Assembly: GCA_019925795.1 (NCBI GenBank)
Contig: CM034306.1
Coordinates: 48,540,758-48,604,757 of the forward strand
Reading direction: 5' to 3'
DNA: 64,000 bases
DNA from: Dendrobium chrysotoxum
Lineage: Eukaryota > Streptophyta > Magnoliopsida > Asparagales > Orchidaceae
Made by a program: the position numbers and the translations under genes
Part shown: positions 12,230 to 23,248 of the stretch, one piece after another
How the letters are laid out: each line of letters begins with the position of its first letter
Numbering within the stretch: the stretch's first letter is position 1
The notes under the pieces: model-generated
The model's input: the letters and a program-made list of their open reading frames with translations, nothing else
What the model was told of the DNA's origin: nothing
Database searches by the model: none

Positions 12230-12860
12230 CATGAAAGTGGAAAAGTGTGTGTTTTAAATAGTGGAACTTGAGGTGCGTAAAAACTGGGAAATGAAAAGTG
12301 TTTTGTTTTGAAAGGTGTTGTGTGGGAAGAAGAAAAGTGAAATGTTTGGTTCTTTAAAAGGTAAAGTGTGTGATCTTTGAATGGTGAAAAGCTTTTTTTG
12401 AATAGTGAAATGTACAAACTTTGAAAAGTGTGATTTTGGAAAGGCAAAATGTATGCTATTTTGAAAGGAAAAGTGCACATGTGTTTTGGGGAAGTGCATC
12501 AAGTGTATTTTAGAAAGTGAAGTGAAGATTAAAAGTGAATTATGTGTGTGTATGTGTTGAAAGGTGATGTGTAGGAAAGATGGAGAGTGAATTGTGGAGT
12601 TTTGAAAGGTAAAGTGTTTTGATAGGTGTATTTTGAAAAGTGCTTGTGTTAAAAGAGAGGTGTTTGGTTTTGAAGGGTAAGGCGACATGTGTAAGTGTTG
12701 AAAAGTAAAGTGTGTATTGGAAATGGAAGAACTATATTTTGAAAGTGGAAAGTGTTTGAGTTTTGGAAAAGGAGATGAAAAGTGATTTCTATTAGAGAGT
12801 GGTTTAGTTGGGTGTTTACTAAAAAATGAAAGTGTTGAAAAGTAATGCTTCTCTTTCTCT
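12230..12860. repeat. Cryptic GAAAAGTGTG-type repeat with strong strand asymmetry
   Basis: About 630 bp in which variants of TTTTGAAAAGTGT and TTTGAAAGGTG recur every 20-40 bp without a fixed period. The plus strand is nearly devoid of C, being made of G, A and T. The frames open on the minus strand here (rich in Phe, His, Thr and Ser) are a by-product of the missing stop codons in such low-complexity sequence. No known family was recognised. Confidence 0.7.
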
Positions 12861-14399
12861 CTCTACCACTCTCTTTCTTCTCCTTCTACTTTCCCTTTCT
12901 TGTGCCTTGGGGTGAATGTTGAAATAATGCAAAGTATGATTTCCAAAGTAAAAAATTCAAAAGGCAATCAACCGAACTAGTGTGCAAGCCTGAAAAAAGG
13001 TACATTTGGGTTTAAAAAACATTTCTCAATTATTTCAATTTTAATTATTAAATATGCTTCTAACCACTATTTTATTCTCTTTATTTGCATGAATTGCGAG
13101 AAATAGAATCGATCAAATGAACAAAAGAGAAAGGGATAAAGGAGTTAGTCGCCTCTATCCAAACAGGTAGAGGTGCTACAGGCAGAACCACTAGACATTG
13201 GCTCCGGTATGCTGTAAGTATTCTACAACTTAGATTAAAGCTGAAGGATCTAAACCCTTATTGTATTTTTCAAATTTCCAACCATAGGGCCTTGTAGAAA
13301 CCCTATTTTTTATGCATTTTAAATTCAAATTTAATTACAAATTTTCTTTTATTCTGTTATTTAAACTTTATTTTGTGGTTTAAATTTTATTTGGTTATTT
13401 AGAACCTGAACCCAATCGATTTCATGTTTGGTGACTGCAGTAGTGATTAGGAGCGCTAGAATCTGATTTGTTTACGTGTAGTTTCTTTTCCCATTAGACT
13501 AGTAGGGTTTCAAAATATTTAAGGTCTATCAAATTTTAAGATAATGTTTCCAAAAAACCATAAGACTTATACAAACTAAACTTATAAAAATGATAGATCA
13601 CATTTATTTATTTTGTAAAAATAAATCGACCCCTAAACTAAAACAAGAGAAATAAAAAAGAATATTAAAATCATAACTGGAATTAACATGATTCACTAAA
13701 ATACATTTTCTTTACATAAATAAATAACAAAATATAATAAAACTAACATAAATATTAATCATAAACATTAAAATCATAAATAAATAATCATAAATACATA
13801 TATATGATTAAATAAAATTAGAAAAATAATTAAAAAAATTGTAACAAATTAAACATATAAATTATGCTCAATCAATTAGAAAACTTCAACTAATAATTAA
13901 CATAGGACATACCCATACAACACAACCTACTACACACACTTGGATTTGTTTGCTAGGATAACTAACTCTACCTTTAGGTTAGGCCGTTGTTGACTTTTTT
14001 ACTGCTGTGTGACGGGCTTTCTCTTGGTTTTTAATGTATGATAGTTGTAATGGTTGATGTGTTTGCTTATTTATTTATTCCTATAATATGAGCATTATGT
14101 GATGGATGATAGATTACCTTTAGGTTAGGAATGATCTGGATGCTCACAGAATTTTTTACAGGTGGTCATGCTCATACAGGGCTAAAGTAAAAGGGGACAA
14201 ATTAAACACTTAAATTGACATAATTTTATGCAGGTGTAAAATGCTAAGCCCTCTTTAAATTAAAAGAGTATGGCCAAGTGTGGCTGGTGATTTTAAATTT
14301 AAATGAAAAAATATAATTACTTGGGATAATTTTACTATAACTGTTTAGGATAACCTTGTAGGTGGTCTTGATTTTCTTTTATATTTGAGATGTAATGTA
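12861..14399. other. AT-rich sequence without recognisable genes
   Basis: 12861-13250 has mixed composition, with a short CT-rich run at 12846-12900. 13500-13920 is extremely AT-rich. 13930-14250 contains the phrases TACCTTTAGGTTAGG and TTTAGGTTAGGCCG. I see no coding motif, RNA gene or element terminus. Confidence 0.5.
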
Positions 14400-16054
14400 A
14401 ATATTTTTTTTGAAAAAATTGTAACATGAAAGTGATTTGAAATTAGGATATCTTATCCAAGTTAGAATCTAAAAAGGAGAGAATATCCCTTTGGGGAATG
14501 TTTTCTTCATTTTAGAAAGCCAAGTTAGGATGACTTTAATATCCAAAGGGAAATGAAAATAGCCCTTTGGGGATGAGTTTCTTTTCATTTGGATATCCAT
14601 ATCTGGAAAATTTAAGCAGGGTATAAATAAAATCCTCTCTAATTAAAATTTTAATAAAATTTTTAGCCTCACATAGAAACTCTAACGATCTAAGAAGTAA
14701 GATCGGGACTGCCAAGAGTCAGCATATTTGCATATTATTGCTTTCTCTTCCTTGCTAGGCACCTCCCCTCCTGCTGGTTCTGGCATACCACCTGGCCTAT
14801 TAGGGTGCAGTTCTATCAAGAGGATGTGCAATCTTTAGGGAAAAATATCTTTTTTAAGCCTTATTTTAAAATTGCTTCATAATCATTTTATGCATTCAAG
14901 TCAATTAGCATGTACTACATTAGATACAAATTAAAAGAGTCTAAAGTTTTAATTACATTTTACTTTTTAGCATTATTAACCCTACATAAGTTGAGGGGCA
15001 AATTAGGATATGTCATAGATGTCGGCCCTTAAACATCCCTACCCATCTTTTAGAAAGAGACCAGACACATGGTTTTAAAGAACTTAGGTGGTTAGCTAGC
15101 TCCCCAATCCAGGCTGGGGTAAGTCCAGATTTGCACTTTATTAGATAGGTTTGGGCCATTACTTTATAGTACCCAATTTAGATTTAGGTTCTGAGGTAGA
15201 TTTTAAAATCTTAAGTCCTCACAATTTGAAAATATAATCCCAAATTTCTAATAAAATGCCAACTTTAACATAAAAATTCTCTCCTAAAATGTAAAGCCCA
15301 ACATATGATACACTAAGGTTGCCTCTGAGCTTTTCAAAATCTGGCACCTCCTACTTTTTCTCCTTTGACTTGCTAAGAGTTATTCAATATCGAACTTTCT
15401 CTTTGGAAATTTTCTACTCTTTTTCTTATCTTCTACTTTGTAATCAAAGGGAATGAAATGGCTGCTTTAATCGAGAGTTTTCTTAGGAGTACCCCTCCTA
15501 TGATGTAATTAACTATAAAGGCTTGCCCCTATAGGGATTTAAGATTTCTAGATTAAAATAAATCTTATTTTATTCCTATAAAATAAGGAAAAAATCTTTG
15601 GGAAACATAGATGTCTTTAAAAACTCATTTCTAATTTTAAATATTTTTGTAGGATGTTATTATTTTCTTTTTAGATAATATAATATATTACTTGTTATAT
15701 TCAACTTTAGACATGATGAACTTTATAAAACTCATTCTTGCTTTTGGATGTCTTAAATAATTTTAAGTTCATCTTTTAGGATGATATAATATTCTTCGTG
15801 TTACACCTAAATAAAAGAATGGATAAACTTTTCAAAAACCCTATTTTTATTTTTAAATACATTCTATAGAATTTCATGTTCATCTTTTGAGATGATATGT
15901 TATTCTTTGAATTGTGTTTGATCATAGAAATACCATATTCTAAAACCCTATTTTGATATTGAATTCATTATAGAATATTATATTAGTCTCCTGAGACTAT
16001 ACTTTATTCTCAATATAGTATTCTATTATAAAATAGAAGAAATCAAAATCTATG
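14400..16054 (+). mobile_element. Degenerate Ty3/gypsy (Tat/Ogre-like) LTR, plus strand
   Basis: This segment is homologous, in opposite orientation, to 21177-23090. Shared landmarks include AAGGAGAGAATATCCC with AAGTTAGGAT, TTCTTTTCATTTGGATAT, the GGCACCTCCCC region near 14760, and CCTATGATGTAATTAACTA near 15500. It ends just before a primer-site-like TGGTGACG at 16055, the position expected for a 5' LTR. The left boundary (about 14400) is approximate and no clean TG...CA termini remain. Substitutions and indels are frequent, so this is an old copy. Confidence 0.65.
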
Positions 16055-16070
16055 TGGTGACGTTATTAAA
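16055..16070 (+). other. Degenerate primer-binding site (gypsy)
   Basis: TGGTGACGTTATTAAA followed by TTTTCTCTCC aligns with the clear TGGCGACTCCGTTGGG site (and its CTCTCTCTCC downstream context) on the minus strand at 21151-21166. Several mismatches mean it is recognised mainly by its position at the inner LTR edge. Confidence 0.45.
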
Positions 16071-16089
16071 TTTTCTCTCCATCACAATC

Positions 16090-16245
16090 CACCTAAACCT
16101 TAAAGGATTTTAGAAAAAAACTATCTAACCCAAATTTGATTTTGGATGCTAGGATGGTGCCATGAAAGGCTTGATTCATCAGTAGTAGATCTAATCCTAA
16201 GAAAAGGAAGCACAAGGACTCACACCTATCCTTAAAGACTAGAGA
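16090..16245 (-). repeat. Single inverted fragment of the 297-bp repeat unit
   Basis: Read on the minus strand, this gives AAGGATAGGTGTGAGTCC, CTTTCCTTAGGATTAGAT and AACTATCTAACC-type phrases in the order found in the 7526-9480 array (where they are on the plus strand). It lies just inside the gypsy primer site, supporting a gypsy leader origin for the array. Confidence 0.75.
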
Positions 16246-16399
16246 TTTTTTTTTTAATTAGATTTGAATTTTGAATTTTAGATTTTGATTAAATTTTATT
16301 GATTTGAGATTGATTGGAATTTCAATTTTAGATAGAGATATGAATTTGGAAGATTTCAAATTTGAATTTGAAGAATTTTGAATTCAAAATTTTTGAATT

Positions 16400-16900
16400 T
16401 GAACAGTGTTTTGTTGATGTTGAATTTGATACTCATCTCGCATGGTACTTCCTAAAGAGCCTCCCCAATATTTAAAAATATCGAGTGGTATCCTTTAAGG
16501 TTGATCAGTTAATATTTGAAATTCCCTCAAAGATCGTCTCTATGATAAAAGCTCATTCTTATGCTGGTTCAAACCTCCCCACTGATCTCTTGGTAGGTTA
16601 AGATAAGCATCCAAAGAACTAGGACCAAGTCTCCAACTTAGAAGGTTCTAAGTCATGCTATCTTATCACGAGCTTGAACCATTCAAGTTTTATACAACTC
16701 TAAATTTTGTTGAGCCTTGGAGATGCTGCTCTATGAGGCCTCAAGCTCTTCCAATTAGATTCGGGCACTCTGCTCAATTGTAATTTAATCTTGAACACCA
16801 ATTTCTAGCGAAGTAAAACACACCTCCAGTGGGATTGACCTTGGACCCATATAGAGTGCAATTTTATAGAGAATGCCTTGAAGGAAAAGATGCCTATGTG
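16400..16900 (-). pseudogene. Gypsy integrase C-terminal region, decayed
   Basis: Minus-strand translation gives broken pieces typical of the region after the DDE core in gypsy integrases: SIPLEVCFTSLEI (compare the usual PLEV block), then AQQNLELYKT, MVQARDKIA and LRTFxVGDLVLVLWM (the RxFxVGDLVL signature), and further on a degraded GPF/Y-like region. Several in-frame stops (for example before MVQARDK) make it non-functional. In this family the region helps place the element in chromatin. Its orientation matches the minus-strand element whose primer site is at 21151, so it may be the remaining 3' part of that copy after loss of gag and most of pol. Confidence 0.7.
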
Positions 16901-18297
16901 TAAGGACTCACACATATTTCTCAAGGTTAAGATTTGATTTTTTTTTTTATTTATCAGGAGTAGAACATTCATTCATTTTATTTGAAAATTTTCTCTTAAC
17001 CATTTGGATTCTATTGGAACGACATGTGGGAATAAATTATAAGTACAGTGAGAAGTGGATTGACTCTAACAAATATGAAAAGATTTAGGGATTTAAGTTT
17101 TGTTGACCCAGTCTAAGTTTCATAGAAACTAAACTTGGGGTCCCCTTATAAATTTTGAATTAAAATTAATTTAAAAAAGGTTTAAGTTGGATAGGGAAAT
17201 TTAATCTTTTCGATTCTTTTGCATAGTATTTTCTATCTGATTGATAATCAATGCATGATAAAGAATCTAAATTCAAGATTTTTTTAAAGTTAGATAATTT
17301 GGTGATTGGATTTTCTTTTGAGATTTAAGGATTTAAGAAGAAGGAAGCCTCTCTCTTATTCTTGGTGGTGCTCATTGCCCATCTTTTTCTTGATTTGGCA
17401 CATTCGCACATCTTTTGACTTTAGGTGCATTCACACATCTTTTGACCTTTTGATTAATTTTGAGAAGAGGCTTCAATTTCTTTAAAACCTTAAAAAAATT
17501 GTTCTATTTTTTTAATGCCAAAACTATATCTCAAGTATAAAAGAAGAAGACTGATTCTCTTACACAATGAAGGATAATCCTCAAGGCATGACCCAATCTT
17601 TTGACAAGAGTATCATCTTGACTCTAAAAATTATTGAATAGACTCAAAGCATACAAAGATACCTATTAAGATAGAATATTTTAAGAAGATTGAAAACATT
17701 TTCATTTCTAAATTCAACTTATATTTAATATATATTTTAATTCAAAAGTGAATTAACCCACACGAGCTGTGGGAGGGAGGGGCATTTAAACATCTGGTGG
17801 AGTCAACTATAACTCTTTACTGCTTAAAATTTAAGGTAGAGGTTGATTTCCATTAAAAAGAGGAATCGACTATCTTAAAAATTCAGACCTAGTGCACTTG
17901 AGAAATTGTATATTTTCCTTAAAAGTTGTAAGTCTAGGTGGCAAGAACCTATCAGTATGGAATTATATTCTTATGATCTCTTTGGAGGGAGAGACCATTA
18001 TGGGGTATGCACTATCCTTAAAAGATGCTGCATCATTTTAATCAAAAGATTTATAGCAATAGGACCCCTTTAAAAGTTAAATTTTGATGGTATCACTATC
18101 TAATACAATCTTAGATTAATTCCCCCTCTCTTGTTGCTAGTGGCCTAGTAGTTAGGAAAGTGGCACCCCGAGTGGTTTTTACACCTCCTTCTCTATATAT
18201 TATGTAGTTGGACTCCTGTAGAAACGTGACCTAACATCTTCTAGTAGAGTGGATGGGTCATATCCTTCACTGAGGGCCTATGGCCTTTTACTAGTGA
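16901..18297. other. Unassigned interior of the gypsy relic
   Basis: AT-rich sequence between the integrase tail and the unknown ORF. I find no RT, RNase H or protease motif on either strand, so the gag-pol core appears to be deleted or decayed past recognition. Confidence 0.45.
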
Positions 18298-18357
18298 TTG
18301 CTCAGTTCTGGCTTGATTGATCATTTCTGTATAATAGTCAAAAGGGTATGGTGGAGG

Positions 18358-18906
18358 TCATGCTACTCTTCTCACAACCTCTCTCCTTTGGGCAATAGGA
18401 AGAAGGTGGAAATGATTTCCACCAAGGAGGGGGTACGTGTAAAGAGCAACGAATTCTTGATTGGCCTCAGATTTTACATGCTTTAAGGCTTCTGACTCAG
18501 CAATCTTTCTATCCTTAATGACCTTCTTTCTAACTTTTTGAAGGTAATTCTTCTCCTGGTTCTTACTAGCAAAGGTCGTGCTAGAACTTGGCCTGATCTC
18601 AGACATAGATGACATCTCATCCATTATCATTGGTTTTTGTTTCTTATCCTTTAGATTAGAGGGTACAATGGGCAAGGGAGTGATAGTAGCCTCCATTTTG
18701 GAGATAGGGGAGTCAGCTCCTAGCCCTAAAGTAACTTCCACCAATGGGAAATCCTTTTGTGTTCCAGTGGACATATAAATTCTAGTTTCTCCTTTGATTG
18801 ATAAGTTAAAGTTTTGAAATCCTACTCCAAACTGGATCGAGTTGCTAGAGGTGATTTCTTCTATTGTCAAATCTCTATCCAAGGAGAAGATGAGTTTCCC
18901 AGCCAT
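18358..18906 (-). CDS. Unknown 182-aa ORF within the gypsy relic (ORF1-like position)
   Basis: I do not recognise a domain. The protein starts MAGKLIFSLDRD at 18906. It is mixed-charge and soluble-looking, with a Ser-rich middle and a basic C-terminal half (QEKNYLQKVRKKVIKDRKIAESEALKHV) that looks helical, and it has no membrane segment. It lies about 2.2 kb inside the primer site at 21151 in the same orientation, after a long tandem array. Ogre/Tat gypsy elements are known to carry an extra ORF1 of unknown function between the 5' LTR and gag, so this position fits. It is one of few sizeable uninterrupted frames in the decayed region. It could be complete, a truncated leftover, or a gag N-terminus. 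Confidence 0.5.
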   Translation of the reverse strand: MAGKLIFSLDRDLTIEEITSSNSIQFGVGFQNFNLSIKGETRIYMSTGTQKDFPLVEVTLGLGADSPISKMEATITPLPIVPSNLKDKKQKPMIMDEMSSMSEIRPSSSTTFASKNQEKNYLQKVRKKVIKDRKIAESEALKHVKSEANQEFVALYTYPLLGGNHFHLLPIAQRREVVRRVA

Positions 18907-19004
18907 TTGAGTATTCTTGATTTTCTAAAATTTAAAAGAAAATGACTTAAATTAATTGATTTTGAAGTTGAATTTAAATTTTTAACATGACTGATTTTAT
19001 TCAA

Positions 19005-21000
19005 AATTTTATAACTTAACCATGTTAATTTTATGCTCAACACGGTGGTTCATAAAATTGATGAGGAAAACTTAAGAATTGAACTTGTCTCTTTCGCTCT
19101 ACCAATTGAATAGTGAGCAAAATATCAAAGCTCAAATTTGATAAGGGTTTTGCAATTTGAGATTGAAATTGATTAGGTAGAATTTAAAAAGGATTTGATT
19201 TTGAAAACTTGATGGCTTTTCCTCAAGTTTTGAAAATCAATATATTGAACTTGTATACAACACAAATGTTAACAAATTAACTAGAAGATTCAAGGGATTA
19301 GCTTGACTCTTTCATCCCCTCAATCAAATTGGGATGAAATGTCAAAGCTTGAATTTGAACTTGAAGTTTGAATTGAACTTGAATTTGTGAGGTTGAAATT
19401 AGATTTGAACTAAAGGTTAAAATTGAATTTGAATTTGTACTTGAAATTGAATTCAAATTTAAAGCTAAAATTGAACTGATCTTCTTCAAATTTTGAAACT
19501 CAACACATTGAGTTTTACTTGAATATGCAAGTTTACAAAATTGACTTAAAGATCCTACAAATTAGGCTTGACTCTTTCACCCCCACCAAGTGGTTTGGGG
19601 GTGAAATGTTAGAGCCTAGATTTTGAGTATGTTAAAAGTAAGGGATCTGAAATTCAAAAATGTGGATTTGAATTAGCTGATTTTGAATTTGAGTTTGAAT
19701 TTTTAATTGAGTTGATTGTTCTCACATTTTGGAACTCAACATATTGAGTTTTCACTCAACACGAGGATTCATAAACTTTAAGTGAGAATCTTAAGGATTG
19801 GGTTTGTCTCTTTATTCCACCAAGTAATTTGGAGGTGAAAAGTCAAAGCCCAGAGTTAGATTCTATAGATCTTCTTTAAATTTTAAAACTCAACATACTA
19901 AATCTCATTCGAATATGTAGGTTAACAGAATTAACATGAAGATCCTAAGGTATGGCTTGACCCTTTGGCTCCACCAATTGACTTGGGGGCGAAATATCTA
20001 AGCTCGAATTTGAAGTTGGAATTGAAATTGAACTTGAATTTAAAGTTTGAAATTAAATAGATCTTCTTCAAATTTTAAAACTCAACTTATTGAGTTTCAC
20101 TCAAATATGCAGGTTTATAAAATTGATAGGAAAATCCTAAAAGTGTGGCTTGACTCTTTCGCTCCACCAATTGACTTAGTTGCAAAATGTCTAAGCCGGA
20201 AGTTAATAGGGGTTTCAAATTTCAAATTTTGATTTAATTTAAGTGATTTTGAAAAGAATTTTGTGTGTTTAAAAATTGACAAAATTTTATCAAGTTTTTG
20301 AATCTCGGCCTGTTGAGTTTGCATTCAACATAAGGGTTTACAAATTCAAAAAGCAAAAATCAAGGGTTTTGACTTGACTCCTTTACCCCACCTATTGACT
20401 TAGGGGGGTAAAATGTCAAAGCCCATGTTTGCTAGAAGGATTGAATCTTGATATTGAATTTGAAGAAGGTTGAATTTGTATTGTATATGTCAAACTATAA
20501 TAGGGTATTGTAAAAGAACACATAATGATGAATATTGAATTGAATTCAAGTGATTTTTTTAAAGGATTTTAAAGATTTAGAAATTTGACAGAACTTCCTT
20601 GAATATTTTGAAACTCAATATGTTGAATTTGCACTCAACACAACTGTTTATATAATTGATAAGAAAATTCAAAGAAATTGGCATGACTCTTTTACCCCAT
20701 CAATTGACTCGAGGGTAAAATGTCAAAACCTGGATTTTGGATTGAATGAAATTTGAAGTTGCATTGCATATGTGAAACTACAAGTGGATGTTATAGTAAA
20801 CATTTAGCAACGACGATCGAAGTTAATTTAAAGGAGATTTTGAAAAAGATTTTGAATGTTTGAAAGGTTAACAAAACTCCCTTAAGTTTTTGACACTCAA
20901 CATGATAGTTAATAAAATTAGAAGAAATTGGCTCAACTCTTTTGCTCTACCAATTAACTTAGAGGCAAAATGTCCAAGACTGACTTTGACAGAGATTTCC
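19005..21000. repeat. Irregular tandem array, about 9 units of 150-310 bp
   Basis: Each unit contains AAACTCAACATATTGAGTTT (with variants), then CTCAACAC, then CTTGACTCTTTC, CCACCAATTGACTTGG and GTGAAATGTCAAAGCC. Landmarks fall near 19027, 19239, 19487, 19733, 19887, 20078, 20301, 20610 and 20890, so unit length varies because a low-complexity GAATTTGAATTTG spacer expands and shrinks. The array lies between the gypsy primer site at 21151 and the unknown ORF at 18906, where Ogre/Tat elements often carry tandem repeats. No coding potential was seen. Confidence 0.85.
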
Positions 21001-21150
21001 TCGCTCACCTCTCTTTCAACATGTATTTTTGAGGTTGGCACACTCACCCAAGGAAAAAATGGGTAAAGGGGCCAATGGAGGGAAAGGTTGTCAAAACTAC
21101 ATAAGTAATAAATTTTGTACCACTATTAAAGATGGAGAGAGAGATAAATA

Positions 21151-21166
21151 CCCAACGGAGTCGCCA
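21151..21166 (-). other. Primer-binding site, Tat/Ogre type (Arg-tRNA-like)
   Basis: Minus-strand TGGCGACTCCGTTGGG. The TGGCGACTCC start is the characteristic primer site of Tat/Ogre gypsy elements, thought to pair with an Arg tRNA. It follows the LTR end after a ten-base A-rich spacer, fixing the element's orientation as minus. Confidence 0.8.
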
Positions 21167-21176
21167 TTTTTTTATT

Positions 21177-23090
21177 TGATTAAAAAGTGTTGAGTTTATA
21201 AAAGATTAATTATCTTTGGGTGATTTAATTTCTTAAATTTCAATCTTGAAATTGAATATGTCATTATCAACAATATATTATCGTGAGAGGCAAAAATATC
21301 ATTCTTTAATGGGTTCAATTTATAGAATTGAAAGTTCATCCAAATTATCATTGTCATATTCGAGAATGAACTATATATGAGCCCTAAGGGTCAAAATGAT
21401 CATTTATTCAGGTGTTTAATTACAATAATTTGGATAAAATATCATTAACTTCATAATTAAAGTTAAGATAATAATTAAGATATCTTTCTAGGGAAAGAAG
21501 ATATCAATTATTATTGATCCTTTAAAAATGATGACTATAAAAATTAATTTTGACTTAAATTTTTCCAAACATAATAAATTGAGATTTTGAAAATTTTATT
21601 TTAGAAATTTATCTGGGTTTCTAAATCTCCTACGAGCGCAACCCCTCGTAGTTAATTATAACATAGGAAACCAGAATTTTATACAAATACTCTCGATTAA
21701 AATAGCAGTAGAAATTTTATTTTGACATTTTAAAGTTTGATATCAAAGGGAGAAAGGATTGGAAATCCAACAGGGAATGGATTAAAAATGAGGATTTATT
21801 TCTTGAGGTCAAGGGAAGAAAGAAAGGAGGTGTTTTAAGATTTTGAATCACTTCAGAAACACCCCAGCCTATCCTAAATGTTGGTCTTGAATTTGAATTG
21901 AAAAAGAGTTTAGTTTAAATTATCAATTTTTTTAGAAAATTGGGATTAGATTCCCAGAAGATTAAGGCCTTATAGCTCGAGTATGCCTCAGAACCTAAAT
22001 CTAAATTAAGTATTGAAAACTAGTAACTCGGATCAAGCTAATATAATGCATGATCTAGACTTACCTCAGCCTAGATTGGGGAGCCATCTAAGCCACCTAA
22101 GCGCTTCAAAACCAAGTGTACGATCATTTAATATAGAGTGGTAGGGATGTTACTTAAGATAAATTTTTGAGAATAGGGCCAACATCTAGAGCAGTCCTTA
22201 ATTGGCCCTTTGACTTATGTTGGGTAGTATGAAGCTTAAAGTAAATGCAATTAAATTTTTGACTCATTTTAATTTATTTCTAATGTAATGCATGCTAGTT
22301 GAATCAATAAATATTTAAATCAAATATGAAGCAATAAAAATAGGTTTTCCCTAGAGATTTCATATATTCTCCTTGATAGATCTGCACCCTCATAGGCTTG
22401 GTGGTTTGCCAAAACCTGCAAGTGGGGAGGTGCCTAACAAAGGAAAGAAAGTACAATAAAATGCAATGCTAACTCTTGATGATCATAGGCTTACTTCTTA
22501 AAAGTGTTAGAGTTTTTATATTATCTTAAAAATTTTAATATAATTAAAGTAAAAAAAGTTTTAGCAATCACTCACGAGCGTCTGATCAAGTTCCAGGCAA
22601 AATTAAAGATTGACATGTAAAATCGCTAAAACTACTAAAAGTATGTAATCCTATATAACAATCAACACATATATCATTAATCAAATTAATTAAATTAATA
22701 TTCAAATTGAAAATTCATGTGATAAGTGCCACTTAATATTATAACATAGGATCTGCAGAACGTAAAGTGGCCGGGTACCACTAACAACAGCTCAAATTCT
22801 ACTCCTAAGACTCAAGTGAATTTCAGAATGTGATTCTTCTCGATCTCTACTTCTTTATCCTTCTGTGAACTTCTTAGATCCATTAGGTTCATATATCCAA
22901 ATTAAAAGAAATTCCCCCTCAGAAGGGGTATTTTCTTTTTTCCTTTGGATATTTAAAACTATCCTAACTTAGTCTTCAAGATGGAGGAGAACCCTCCCCT
23001 AAGGGATGTTCTCTCCTCTTTGGAATGTATGTTGGATACTTATTTATCCCCTCTCAAATATCACTTTGAATTATAACTCAATAAATTTGA
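21177..23090 (-). mobile_element. Ty3/gypsy (Tat/Ogre-like) LTR, minus strand
   Basis: Inner end set at 21177 by the primer site; the outer end near 23090 is approximate because a Sirevirus piece abuts it. It shares many landmarks with the plus-strand copy at 14400-16054 in inverted order (see there). It contains no coding motif. As the 5' LTR of a minus-strand element it is followed leftwards by the primer site, tandem array, unknown ORF and integrase tail. Confidence 0.75.
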
Positions 23091-23094
23091 ATTA

Positions 23095-23240
23095 CATTTA
23101 AAAAAAATTAAAATATTTTCAAATAAAGGTGGTCGAGTGATTGAATATCCTTCCGCAATATTACGATTAAAAAAATTAGCCATGGATCAAATTCAAAAGT
23201 TTTTCAAAACTTGATTTTATGAATCCCACTCTAATACCAC
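23095..23240 (-). pseudogene. Sirevirus leader and first codons of gag, truncated
   Basis: On the minus strand, a degenerate primer site (around 23235-23248, complementary to ACCACTT) is followed by TTTGAATTTGATCCATGGCTAA, the same leader and start codon context as the copies at 55688 and 63179. Codons for a short N-terminal stretch resembling the other gag copies follow (AEGYSIT, RPPLF), then similarity stops near 23105. The rest of the element is missing. Confidence 0.75.
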
Positions 23241-23248
23241 TTAAACGT

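Noticed and set aside
12148..12688. Two Phe/His/Ser-rich minus-strand proteins
   Set aside because: Low-complexity repeat with no C on the plus strand; no domain.
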